NCBI RefSeq assembly: GCF_050624435.1
Contig: NC_134545.1
Span: forward strand, 85,712,063 to 85,776,062
DNA: 64,000 nucleotides
Reading direction: 5' to 3'
Source: Tenrec ecaudatus
Lineage: Eukaryota; Chordata; Mammalia; Afrosoricida; Tenrecidae
Shown: positions 1 to 29,400 of the stretch, in pieces
How the letters are laid out: every line of letters starts with the position of its first letter
Numbering within the stretch: the first letter of the stretch is position 1
The notes under the pieces: model-generated
The model's input: only the letters and a program-made list of their open reading frames with translations
Database searches by the model: none
What the model was told of the DNA's origin: nothing
Position numbers and translations under genes: made by a program

Positions 1-794
1 GGGCCTGGGTAGGTGGAGCCCTTTTCTCTGGACTCGGGGACATGTCATGTAGGAGCAGCTGCCAGAGGTGAGGGTGAGACCTTTGGTTTGGAAAGCTTGA
101 CTCAAGGAGGGGCTGCCCCTTCATCCTAGAGGGGTTCCTTTGGGGTACTAGCTGGAACAGGCCGTTTCTTAGAGGTTGGCAGTAGGGCAGGGTGGTGGAG
201 GCTCCTGATAGATGGGCACTGGGGAGGCTGGGAGTTGTCATGGAAACAAGTGTGTGACTGTATCCACCTCTGGGAGGCAGGAGACCCCAGAGGGTACCTG
301 TGAGCTCCCTAAAAGGGCCGGGGTTTCTGGTTTAGCAGGCTCTACCCTGGCCGCCTCTCTGTCTGGGAGAAACTGAGGCCCCGCTGGGGGAGCCTGAGCA
401 CTGCCTGGCCTTAGCTCTTTGTTCCCTAATTACCATCTGAGTTGCTGATGGCGTCCCTGAGGTGGTTTCTGTCCAAAGTGCCCTGTAATGAGGCCACCTG
501 TCCTAGGGACCAACCCAAGTCCTGGCCTCTATGGGTGACACAGGATTGGGCTCAGGCCTTGACCTGGGCCTTGGCTGCTGGGGTGGGGGGGCCCCTTCAG
601 CCACGTGAGCCCTCCTGCCCCGGCACTGTCTCTGCCCATTAGACTCAGTGCTCAGCCCTGTCCAGACCAGAGTTGGTGATCTGCGGCCCAGCCTAGGGAG
701 GTGCACATACTTGCTTTGAAGGGGAGTTGGGGGCTTGGGGAGTCGAGCTCCAGGTGTATGGAGGGCAGATCCAATGTCATGCCTCTGTCCACAG
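1..794. other. LZTS2 5' intronic / upstream sequence
   Basis: This stretch lies upstream of the first LZTS2 coding exon. It is moderately GC-rich and I see no coding exon in it. The short open frames on both strands have no codon pattern or splice sites that support them. In mammals LZTS2 has non-coding first exons, so this is most likely 5' intron. The pyrimidine-rich acceptor ending in CAG at 791-794 closes it. Confidence 0.5.
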
Positions 795-3700
795 GTTGCC
801 CTGGAGGCCCCTGGCCCGGCCTGAGCCCCCACTGTCATGGCGATTGTGCAGACCATGCCGGTGGCACTGGAGGCCACCCCTGAGGCCACCACTGCCCCCC
901 ACGCTCCAGCCATGGGCAGCGTGAGCAGCCTCATCTCCGGCCGGCCCTGCCCAGGGGGCCCAGCTCCCCCTCGCCACCACGGCCCCCCCGGGCCCACCTT
1001 CTTCCGCCAACAAGACGGTCTGCTGCGGGGTGGCTATGGGGCACAGGAGCCACTCTGCCCAGTTGTGCCCCCCAGGAAAACCGTCCCTGCTGCCACCTTC
1101 ACCTACATCAATGAAGACTTCCGGACAGAGTCCCCTCCCAGTCCCAACAGTGATGTGGAGGATGCCCGAGAGCAGCGGGCACAAAACGGCCACCTCCGCG
1201 GCCCCCCACCAAAGCTCATTCCCGTTTCTGGGAAGCTGGAGAAGGTGAGGACCAGCCTTTTCTGTGGGGTCTGGGTGGCGTGCGGAGACCTCCCAGGGAA
1301 GCTATAATGGGAAGGCTGTTCAGAGGACAGCATGGGCTCCGGATTCACCAGACCCAGGTTCTAACCTGAGCTCTGCTTCATGTGACTGTGGGACCTCAGC
1401 AAACTCATGTCCCTCTCTGGGTCTCCCCAGGGGGGTCTGGGCATTGGAGGTCATCGGTCAGCCCGAGAAAGAGTGGTTCTGACCATTACAGACTGTGTGG
1501 AAAACACTTGGACTAGAGCTTGCCACGTGGCACATCCTTTTAAAAAGTGTTTGCTCTTCAAGTCCTCCTGCCGCAGCCGTGCCTTTGGCTCAGGGAGAGG
1601 CATTTCGTCTTGCTGAGCCTCCCTTCCCCTACCTGGGATAGTGGGACAGGGACAGGATCTGGCTTGAGCGGCTACTGTAGCGATTAGGGATGAGCCTTTT
1701 AGAATTACTTGGCACAAAGCTGACACTCCTTGGGCCCACAGCTGGTGGTAGCGGTTGCTGCTAATGTGTGGGATTGGGACTCCTGGTGGGAAGCCAGGGA
1801 CTGTGATGGGGGCTTGGAAAGATGGGGCAGCTCACCCTGTGTCACCTGGTCCCCTCCTTTCAGAACATGGAGAAAATCCTGATCCGCCCAACAGCCTTCA
1901 AGCCAGTGCTGCCCAAACCTCGTGGGGCACCTTCCCTACCTAGCTTCCTGGGTCCCCGGGCCTCAGGGCTGTCCGGGAGCCAGGGCAGCTTAACACAGCT
2001 GTTTGGGGGGCCTGCCTCCTCCTCCTCTTCCTCCTCTTCCTCCTCCTCGGCTGCCGATAAGCCCCTGGCACTGAGTGGCTGGGCTAGCGGTTGTCCATCT
2101 GGGACACTCTCCGACTCTGGCCGAAACTCACTGTCCAGCCTGCCTACCTACAGCACGGGGGGCACCGAGCCGACCACCAACTCTCCCGGTGGACACCTGC
2201 CCTCCCACGGCCAAGGGCGGGGGCCACTGCCTGGGCCACCCCGAGGGGCCCCAACTGGGCCCTCCCATTCGGACAGTGGCCGCTCCTCTTCCAGCAAAAG
2301 CACAGGCTCCCTGGGTGGCCGCGGGGCTGGGGGCCTCCTAAGTAGTGGGCCCCGGGCCTCCCCCGACAACAGTTCCTGTGGGGAGCGCTCCCCGCCCCCC
2401 CCACCCCCTCCACCCCCCTCGGACGAGGCCCTCCTACACTGTGTCTTGGAAGGGAAGCTACGTGACCACCGGGAAGCTGAGCTGCAGCAGCTGCGGGACA
2501 GCCTGGACGTGAACGAGTCCACCGGGTGCCAGGTGTGGTCCGTGGCCGGCGTTGGTGGAGGTAGGGGGTGGGAGCCAGGCACCCAAGGAGCGTTTCTACT
2601 GGCGATGGTGGGGTGGGGTGGAGCGGTTGTTGTTGTGGCCCCACCCCTACCCCAGCTGTTTGGCAGTACCTGTAAAATGATGAGTCAGGTGGTGAGGATT
2701 TCAACCCAACTCCCTTAAAAGTTCACTGTTGGGCTGGAGCAAGGGTCAGCCTTACAGCACCTCGGGTGCTGCCTCTGAATCGCAGGGCTTCTGGCCTCAG
2801 CCCTAGTGTGGAGATTAAATAAAGCAAAGGGGATAAAGGACTGAACCGAACGCCTGCCACCCCAGACGTGCTATCCTAAGTCCCTGCTTGTGTGACTGCC
2901 ACTCTGTTGTCACAAGCACCCTAGAGGTGTGGTGGGTTAAGGACTGGGCTGCTAGTCACCAGGTCAGCGTTCAAACCCACCAGCTGCGCCGTGGGAGAAA
3001 GATGGGGCTGGCTGCCCTCGTAAAGGCCTCCAGCCTCGGAAACCCGTCCAGGGTCACTGTGAGCCCGTGTCGACTGGAAGGCGGTGGGTTTGGGTTACTG
3101 TTCTCAAAGAAGGTAGCTGCTGTTTCTGTTATGGTGGCTCCTCCCTCCCCGAGCCCAGACCAGGGGCCCACCAGAGCAGGCAGCAAGTGAGCAGGGCACG
3201 GGGTTGGGGCAGACCGGCTCAAGGTGTGGGAGCTGAGCAGGACCCAGAGCTGCCTTCTGGCCCACAGGTGTACGAGGACCGGCAGCGGCACTGGCAGCGG
3301 GAGCGGGAGCCACTGCGAGAGGACTGTGCAGCGCAGGCGCAGCGGGTGCAGCGGGCCCAGCAGCTGCTGCAGCTGCAGGTCTTCCAGCTGCAGCAGGAGA
3401 AGCGGCAGCTGCAGGATGACTTTGCGCAGCTGCTGCAGGAGCGCGAGCAGCTGGAGCGGCGCTGCGCCACCTTCGAGCGGGAGCAGCGGGAGATGGGACC
3501 CCGGCTGGAGGAGACCAAGTGGGAGGTGGGGGCCAGCCCAGGAGGAGAGGGGAGCAGGGCACTCAAGCACACCCTCCCTTGACCTGCCACTGCAGAAGGA
3601 CCCCCTTCCTCTCGCTGGGTGCCCCTTTTCAGTGGGCACCTCCTCGTGCCTAGCTTTCTGTCCCAGCCACCTTCCTTCCAGGCAGGGCAAGAATGTGCTG

Positions 3701-4917
3701 CTTGCGATGTGCCGAGCGCTGTCCTTAGCATGTCACTTTGATGGATTCATGTAACCCTTACTACCACCCAGAAGCATCGTTTTCATAGAGGAAGCTGAGG
3801 CCCAGAAAGGGTGGAGGGCAGACGCCTGCCTCAGAGTGCCTGGGCTGAGATTAGAATCGAGGCCAATCTCTGAACCAAGAACTACACTGTACCTCCTGCC
3901 AACCTGGCTGGACGCGGCCCTCCAGTGCTGCTCACGTGCAGTAGCCGGCCCTCACCCTCCACCCTAGCACACACACACACACCGCCGCAGGCAGTACTTC
4001 TACCATGTTTGGTGATGGTGTGACGACCAGCATGACAGACAGGATGTGGGTCTGTCTGCCACTTTAGCCTTGTAAGGGCTGTAGCATCACTCGTGCCTCG
4101 GTGTCTGCATCTGTAAAATGGCTGGAGCAGTTGGCCCTCCTCTCCCCCAGTTGCCACACAATGCTCAGGACCTGACCCCTGGGGCAAGCCCTTCTCCCTA
4201 CCCTGCCTGACCACTGGCTCCATTCCCCCACAGGTGTGCCAGAAGTCAGGCGAGATCTCCCTGCTGAAGCAGCAGCTGAAGGAGTCCCAGGCAGAGCTGG
4301 TGCAGAAGGGCAGTGAGCTGGTGGCCCTGCGGGTGGCACTGCGGGAGACCCGGGCTGCGCTGCGGGTCAGTGAGGGCCGGGCACGGGGCCTCCAGGAGGC
4401 AGCCCGGGCCAGGGAGCTGGAGCTGGAGGCCTGCTCCCAGGAGCTGCAGCGGCACCGCCAAGAGGCAGAACGGCTGCGGGAGAAAGCAGGGCAGCTGGAT
4501 GCTGAGATGGCTGGACTCCGGGAGCCTCCTGTGGCTCCTACCACCGCTGACCCCTTCCTCCTGGCAGAGAGCGACGAGGCCAAAGCGCAGCGGGCAGCTG
4601 CTGGGGTGGGGGGCAGCCTGCGTGCCCAGGTGGAGCGGCTGCGGTCCGAGCTGCAGCAGGAGCGCCGGCGAGGGGATGAGCAGCGGGACAGCTTCGAGGG
4701 GGAGCGGCAGGCCTGGCAGGCCGAGAAGGAGCAGGTGATCCGCTACCAGAAGCAGCTACAGCACAACTACATCCAGATGTATCGGCGAAACCGGCAGCTG
4801 GAGCAGGAGCTCCAGCAGCTCAGCCTGGAGCTGGAGGCCCGGGAGCTGGCCGACCTGGGCCTGGCCGAGCCGGCCCCCTGTATCTGCCTGGAGGAAATCA
4901 CCGCCACGGAGATCTAG
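795..4917 (+). CDS. LZTS2: LZTS2, leucine zipper putative tumor suppressor 2 (LAPSER1)
   Basis: Coding exons are 837-1244, 1864-2532, 3268-3525 and 4234-4917, all with GT-AG introns in phase 0. They total 2019 nt and 672 residues, close to the roughly 670 of the human protein. The same exon carries 42 nt of 5'UTR from 795. The N-terminal half is low complexity: a serine run near residues 187-197 (a TCC-rich tract at 2014-2050) and a run of nine prolines near 312-321. From about residue 340 to 655 it is almost unbroken Gln/Glu/Arg/Leu coiled coil, the Fez1/leucine zipper region. The end, ...EEITATEI, fits a class I PDZ ligand. In the family, LZTS2 limits Wnt signalling by moving beta-catenin out of the nucleus and inhibits katanin-mediated microtubule severing; those roles are known, not seen here. 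The start ATG at 837 begins MAIVQTMPVALE, as in other mammals. The gene runs towards PDZD7, tail to tail. Confidence 0.96.
1322..1440 (+). repeat. MIR-like SINE fragment
   Basis: Sequence in LZTS2 intron 1 resembles the MIR core (GACCCAGGTTCTAACC, then a ...GTGACTGTGGGACCTCAGCAA stretch). It is diverged, as expected for an ancient mammalian SINE. A second piece ending ...CTTGGCACAAAGCTGACACT at about 1655-1735 may be the 3' part. Confidence 0.5.
2915..3097 (+). repeat. AfroSINE, sense, in LZTS2 intron 2
   Basis: It has a tRNA-derived head (GGTGGGTTAAGGACTGGGCT, with the box-B-like GTTCAAACCC), then the body (CGTGGGAGAAAGATGG, CAGCCTCGGAAACC) and a decayed tail CGACTGGAAGGCGGTGGGTT. The order is that of AfroSINE. 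Confidence 0.8.
3690..3870 (+). repeat. MIR-like SINE
   Basis: An old, diverged SINE in LZTS2 intron 3. It shows the MIR 3' part (TTCATAGAGGAAGCTGAGGC) and downstream text like ...CTGGGCTGAGATTAGAA. Boundaries are approximate. Confidence 0.45.
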
Positions 4918-5512
4918 GGCCACCTCAGCAGCTCTTCAGGGTGTCCTGCTGACGGGGCGCCACCTCACATCCACTCCACCCCAGGTGGCCCTGAGGCCTG
5001 GAGGAGCAAGACCAACCCCTGGATGTCCCCATGTGTCCTGTCACCCGGAGGTTCCCTACCCACTCCACCTGTTACACTCCCTATTACCCATGCCACTCCG
5101 CCAGCCTGCCACCCCCAGACGCTCACCAGCTCACCCCAGCCTACCCGGGAGCCACAAGGACAGAGGGACCCCCTCATCACCACCACGCGCTTCCCCACCC
5201 CAACGCCAGAGACAGCCAGATGGTGCCAGCTGCCCCAGATGTGCCTGCCCTCACCCTGTCCATGTTGGGGCTCAGGGCTGGCCCTGGGGTCCGCTCCCCA
5301 GGGTTTCCGCTCTGCAGCCCCTCGTGGGGAGAGGGGGCTGTAGTCAGACCAAAGGAAGAACTCAGAAATGTCTTGTTTATTTGTGACCAAGCGACCCTTT
5401 CCCAACACCTAGTTGATGGCCTCGCTTTCACTTGTATATTTTTCACACTGTAAATTTCTTGTACAAACCCAAAGCGGGAAAAATTAAAAATTTGTTTTGT
5501 TTTTAAAAAACG
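4918..5512 (+). other. LZTS2: LZTS2 3'UTR with poly(A) signal
   Basis: This follows the TAG stop at 4915-4917. An ATTAAA variant signal lies at 5483-5488, followed by a T-rich stretch, so cleavage is expected near 5500-5512. The UTR is about 0.6 kb and has no recognisable repeat. Confidence 0.7.
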
Positions 5513-5995
5513 TGCTGGATGAAGATCGTAGGGACTCGTTTACCTTCCTTCCCCGGACCCTCAGAGTCCTTTGGGAAGAGAGGAAGTCCAGTAGAAAATC
5601 GTAAGACCCTAGAGGACCACCACAGGAGATGAACTCGGCTCCAAGGCAAGTAATAGCCATCCTGCCCTTTCCACGGCCTGGGCGTGGGTGCTCTGGTGCC
5701 TCCCTAACAGTGCCTCCAGGCTTACAGGGACCACATGGGGCATCATGAGAAAGTGCTTCCAACCCCAGGCTTCAGATTTGGGTGTCTGGACCCTCTTGAG
5801 GTGGGAGGTGGGGTGCTGAGCACAGTTGGCCAGCAGCACCTCATACTTAGGAACCAAGCTTCTCCGGAAAAGGCAGTGCCTTGGGCACTCGTGGGAAGAG
5901 GGGGAAGTAGGAAGACCAGGCTATTAGTATGGAGTTGAGGGTGTAGGGGTCCTGAGCAGGGGCCAGGTCCAGGAGACAGCAGGAAGCTTCTAGAG
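5513..5995. other. Convergent LZTS2/PDZD7 spacer
   Basis: This lies between the LZTS2 cleavage region and a SPIN element, and probably falls in the PDZD7 3'UTR or spacer. No exon is recognisable. No AATAAA on the minus strand is evident here. The first one downstream of the PDZD7 stop is at 5376-5381, inside the LZTS2 3'UTR. Confidence 0.4.
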
Positions 5996-6155
5996 CAGCG
6001 GTTGTCAACCTGTGGGTCGCGACTCCACAGGGCTTGCCAACTTGTAACAGTAGCAAAATGACAGTGATGAAGTAGCAACAAAAATTTTTATGGTTGGGGT
6101 CACCACCACATGAACTGTGAACAGGTCACTGCATGAGGAAGGTTGAGAAGTGCTG
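5996..6155 (+). mobile_element. SPIN-like non-autonomous hAT transposon, copy 1
   Basis: About 160 bp. The left end is CAGCGGTTGTCAACC and the right end GGTTGAGAAGTGCTG, imperfect terminal inverted repeats. The inside matches SPIN_NA as I recall it (CCTGTGGGTCGCGACTCC, AACAGTAGCAAAATGACAGT, TATGGTTGGGGTCACC). It is flanked by TTCTAGAG (5988-5995) and CTCTGGAG (6156-6163), an 8-bp duplication matching at 6 of 8. It lies just past the PDZD7 stop, probably in its 3'UTR. Confidence 0.88.
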
Positions 6156-6330
6156 CTCTGGAGGCCAATGGGCTGTGGGCATGAGTAGGAAGTCTGGTTG
6201 GTATTTTTGCATCAAGTCTGGAGGGCTGAAGAGGGGATGGATGGGCTTGGAGGTCAGTCTGCAGAAGGCATCTCCTGGACACAAGTGGGCGTGGTCTAGG
6301 TCAATGAATGGGCCTGCAGGGGGTTATGGA

Positions 6331-25330
<19,000 letters not shown>

Positions 25331-26447
25331 TGAGTCCTGGGTTGGGGGCTGGAGGTCCGGCCTGAGGCCATCTCTTTGTTCTGTGGATCCAGCAAGTTCG
25401 GCTCTGGGGAGGCCCCAGGACGGTAGAGAGGTGGGCTGTGGACAGAAATGCCAGGGTGGGACTAGTTGGGGAACCAGCTCTTAATCAGTAGTTGATGGGT
25501 GTGGGCTGTGTGTTCATGTGTCTGCACTGGTGTGTGTAAGTAACGGTCTTTGTGGGCTGATTTGTGTAGAGTGTCCGCCTAATTTGTCTGTGTGTCCATC
25601 GTGCAGGATGGTGTTTGTGTGAGGCTATGCGAGTGTGTAAGAGAGCCAGCCTAGGGCGTGCCTGTCTGTGCAGCAGGAAGTGTGACTGGAGGGGATTAGT
25701 CATTCTGTAGGATTTTGCTTCTCAGCACCAGATGGCTGCTTCAGCCCTTTCTGTGTTGTGTGTTGAGAGTACCTACTGAATCCTCTTCCTTTCTGGACTG
25801 GATGCCTTCAGGGAGAGTTGGTGGGTGCCTGCTAACCCTGCCCTGCTATGGGACAGGGCAGAGTTTAGGACTTTAGGTGCAGGTTTGGGGAAGATGGGTC
25901 TGGGGAAGGAACATGTGGGTGAGAGCACCCACAAAGCTGGCATGAGTCCCTTGGTTGGGGTTTGCAGTGGATCAGCCCTGGGGTGACCAATGAGCCGGAG
26001 TTCTCCTCCAATCATGAAGGAGTGTGTGGGATGGCTTTGTATCTAGGTTGCAGGGCAGCTGGGCCCTACAGCTGTCAGTGATCCTGCATATAGTTCACAT
26101 GTTTGTGCGTCCAGAGCTCACGAGCCAAGAAATGCTGGGGAACTAGTTACCGCTTGGGCATCAGTCACCCTCATGAGACGCCACAGCAGGCCAGAGGACA
26201 GGAAATCTGGTGTCCTGTTCTGTTCTCCTTCCCCTCCTCCAGTGGCTGCAGGTGACTCCCAGGGCCAGGGCATTGCTAAGGAAACAGCTCCTCCCCTTAC
26301 CCTTGCTTACCTACCTGGTGTGACCTAGAGCTACAGAAGGGACTCACCTTCAGCTTGGAGAGAAGAGCAGGGCCTCCCAAGTCTCCTCCAAGAGGAACCC
26401 TTAAGTGCCCTACTGGGGTCCCTCTGACCCTTGACCCTGCCCTGCAG

Positions 26448-29400
26448 AAAATGGGGGAGTTGCCCTTAAATATCAACATCCAAGAACCTCGCTGGGATCA
26501 AAGCACGTTCATGGGCAGAGCCCGGCACTTCTTCACTGTCACCGACCCCCGGAATCTGCTGCTCTCTGGAGCCCAGCTGGAAGCTTCCCGAAACATTGTA
26601 CAGAACTACAGGTAACCCCCCCCCCCACTATCAGCTCTGTGCCTCTGGCGTTCTTCTCTGTGAGGATCATAGGACCCCTCACACCTGCTTCGCCCAACCT
26701 CAAAGTGTCCTCTCCGGAACCATCCCCCTCTCCTGAACCATCCCCCTCTCCTGAACCATCCCCCGACTCCCAATCTACTCCTGTTCATCTCCTAGCATCA
26801 CAGATAACTGGCCAAAGCTCTAGCCCAAAGGGCTATAGGGAGCTTTCACTGAAGAAAGGGCATTTGGAATGTATGGGTGGAGCCTGCTCTGTGCTTCCCA
26901 AACCCTCCGAGAAGAGGGCCTAAACCACTGCTGAGCCACGCTCTGTAGATGAGATGAGCCTCCAAGTTCAAAGACAGGAGGAAGTGGAAATCCTTACCTT
27001 CACCCTTTTGACCCATCGGTAACCACCCTTGGCCAGGATCCAGCCTTTAGACAGAAATAGAGAAGCACATCTCTGTGTGTGGCTGGAGAGGGCATAGAAA
27101 ATCCCTGAGCTCTGACCCACCCCAAGAGGCAGGGAGCGCCTTTATTCTGAGATTTAGGGGCAGAATTCTGAGCTCATTCTTCAGCTGCTTTCTAAACTGG
27201 GCAGCTGGGCCCAAGAGAAGTTTGGGTCTCAGAATCGCACATCTTTTCCCTGCCATCTGCAGGGCCGGTGTGGTGGCTCCAGGGCTCACCGAAGACCAGC
27301 TGTGGAGAGCTAAATACGTGTACGATTCCGCCTTCCACCCAGACACGGGGGAGAAGCTTGTGCTGATTGGCAGGATGTCGGCCCAGGTGCCCATGAACAT
27401 GACCATCACTGGCTGCATGCTCACCTTCTACAGGCAGGTCCTGGCCCAGGCATCTCCTTCCTGTGTGGTCCATCGGAACTAGAGGAGGTGCTTGCTCTCT
27501 GGTCCGGTTTGAGAAGAAGACCGTGGGTGGTGAGAGTCCTAGAGACTCCAGTCCTCAGCTGTTGGCCCGGGGTGTCCTTTCACCCCAGAGAGAGGGGAGG
27601 TGTTTGTGGAAGTAGCCCTCAGCAGGTTCTAAGGGCATCCTCTGAGACCCTCCTACAGGTTGGGTTTGATCATAGGGGTCCAAGGGTGATGAGGGACACT
27701 GTAGGGAGACCGAAGTACATGTCCTTATTTCTTCAGGAAGACCCCGACTGTGGTGTTCTGGCAGTGGGTGAATCAGTCCTTCAATGCCATCGTCAACTAC
27801 TCCAACCGGAGCGGTGACGCTCCCATCACAGTTGGGTGAGAGACAGTCCCCCCACCACCCCCCTGGCACCCACTCTCCTCTCCTTTTCACACCTCTTCCC
27901 TGTAGCACCTTGTCTCCACACCTGCCTCTCCTGTCTTTATCCTCCATCCTGCTTCCTCTGCCTGACAGAGACCATGAGGCCCTCCTCTGTATGACTTGGG
28001 GGTCAATCGACCCATCTTCAAGGGCAGGGAGTAGAACTGTGGGACAAGCCTATACCGAAGGTGGGGCACGGCCTTTCTCTGCAGTGCCCCCCCCCCCCCT
28101 CTGCCTCATGTGCTGAGTTCTTGGCTGGTCCTTGAAGGAAAATAATCACCTCTGACTCTTCACCTCCCCTTGTGACCTGGCTCTTCCACCCACAGGCAGC
28201 TGGGAACAGCTTATGTGAGTGCCACTACTGGGGCTGTGGCCACAGCTCTGGGCCTCAAATCCCTCACCAAGGTAAAGCCCTCCTACCCCCTAAGCCATGG
28301 TCCCCTTCCTCCCTTTCTTCCTTTCCCACCCCCTTCCCTGGCACCCATCCATCGCTGACCCACAGACTCTCCTCCATGTGGCGCCCAAGCCCCTGACTCC
28401 TTGCATTTTCTCCCCTAGCACCTGCCCCCCCTGGTGGGCAGATTTGTTCCTTTTGCAGCCGTGGCTGCTGCCAACTGCATCAACATCCCCCTGATGAGGC
28501 AGAGGTGAGCTTGTGGGCACACTGTCCGCCCCACCATGGCAGATCAGCCCAGAGTGGGGGTGCTCCAGCCCCTCCCTGCCTTGTTCTCATCACAAGGGTC
28601 CCAGGGGTGGGAGCATCAGTCTTTGCATCCTGAATAGCAGTTCTCAACCTGTGGGTTGTGACCCCTTTGGAGGTCCAACAACCCTTTCACAGGGGTTGCC
28701 CAAGTCATAACAGTAGCAACATTTCAGTTATAGAGTAGCAACAAAAATAATGTTATGGCGGTAGGGGGGGAGGGTCACCACACAGGAGAAACTGTATGAA
28801 AGGCTTGTAGCTTTAGGAAGGTTGAGAACCACTGATCTAGAATGTCCAGAGGCCCCAGGTAGTAGCTGTCTATCAGGACACTGCAGGTGGGATTTGGGGC
28901 CTCCGTCTGACCTCCTCTTCCCTTTGCAGGGAGCTGCAGGTGGGAATCCCAGTGACTGATGAGGAAGGTCAGAGGCTTGGCCAGTCAGTGGCTGCAGCCA
29001 AACAGGGAATCTTCCAGGTGGTGATATCGAGAATCTGCATGGCCATTCCTGCCATGGGTGAGGCTGAGTGGCTGAGTGGGGTGGGGCAAACTCTACTGGA
29101 AGCCATGAAGTGTTTGGAGTTCAGGGTGGGGTGGGGGCTCTGGGGGTGGTAAGACTTTGGAGAGTGGGAAAGGCACTTCCCTCTTTCTTAGGGCTTCCTA
29201 TTTTCACCCCACTAACTCCCTCCCTGCCTGCTCCCCCACCCCCACCCCCAGCCATTCCCCCTGTGATCATGGACAGTCTGGAGAAGAAGGACTTTCTGAA
29301 GGTAGGTGATGCACGCCTCTCCCATCCTGGAAGTGGGGATGGCTGGGAGCAGAAGTGGCCAGCCCTCCACTCAGCCCCAGCCTGACCAGAGTCCAAGACC

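Noticed and set aside
2148-2704. Long open frames antisense to LZTS2 exon 2
   Set aside because: They are shadows of GC-rich coding sequence on the plus strand. They lack splice context and read as proline/arginine-rich low complexity.
2915-3097. tRNA gene-like A/B boxes here and in other AfroSINE heads
   Set aside because: They are the tRNA-derived promoters of SINEs, without a foldable full tRNA.
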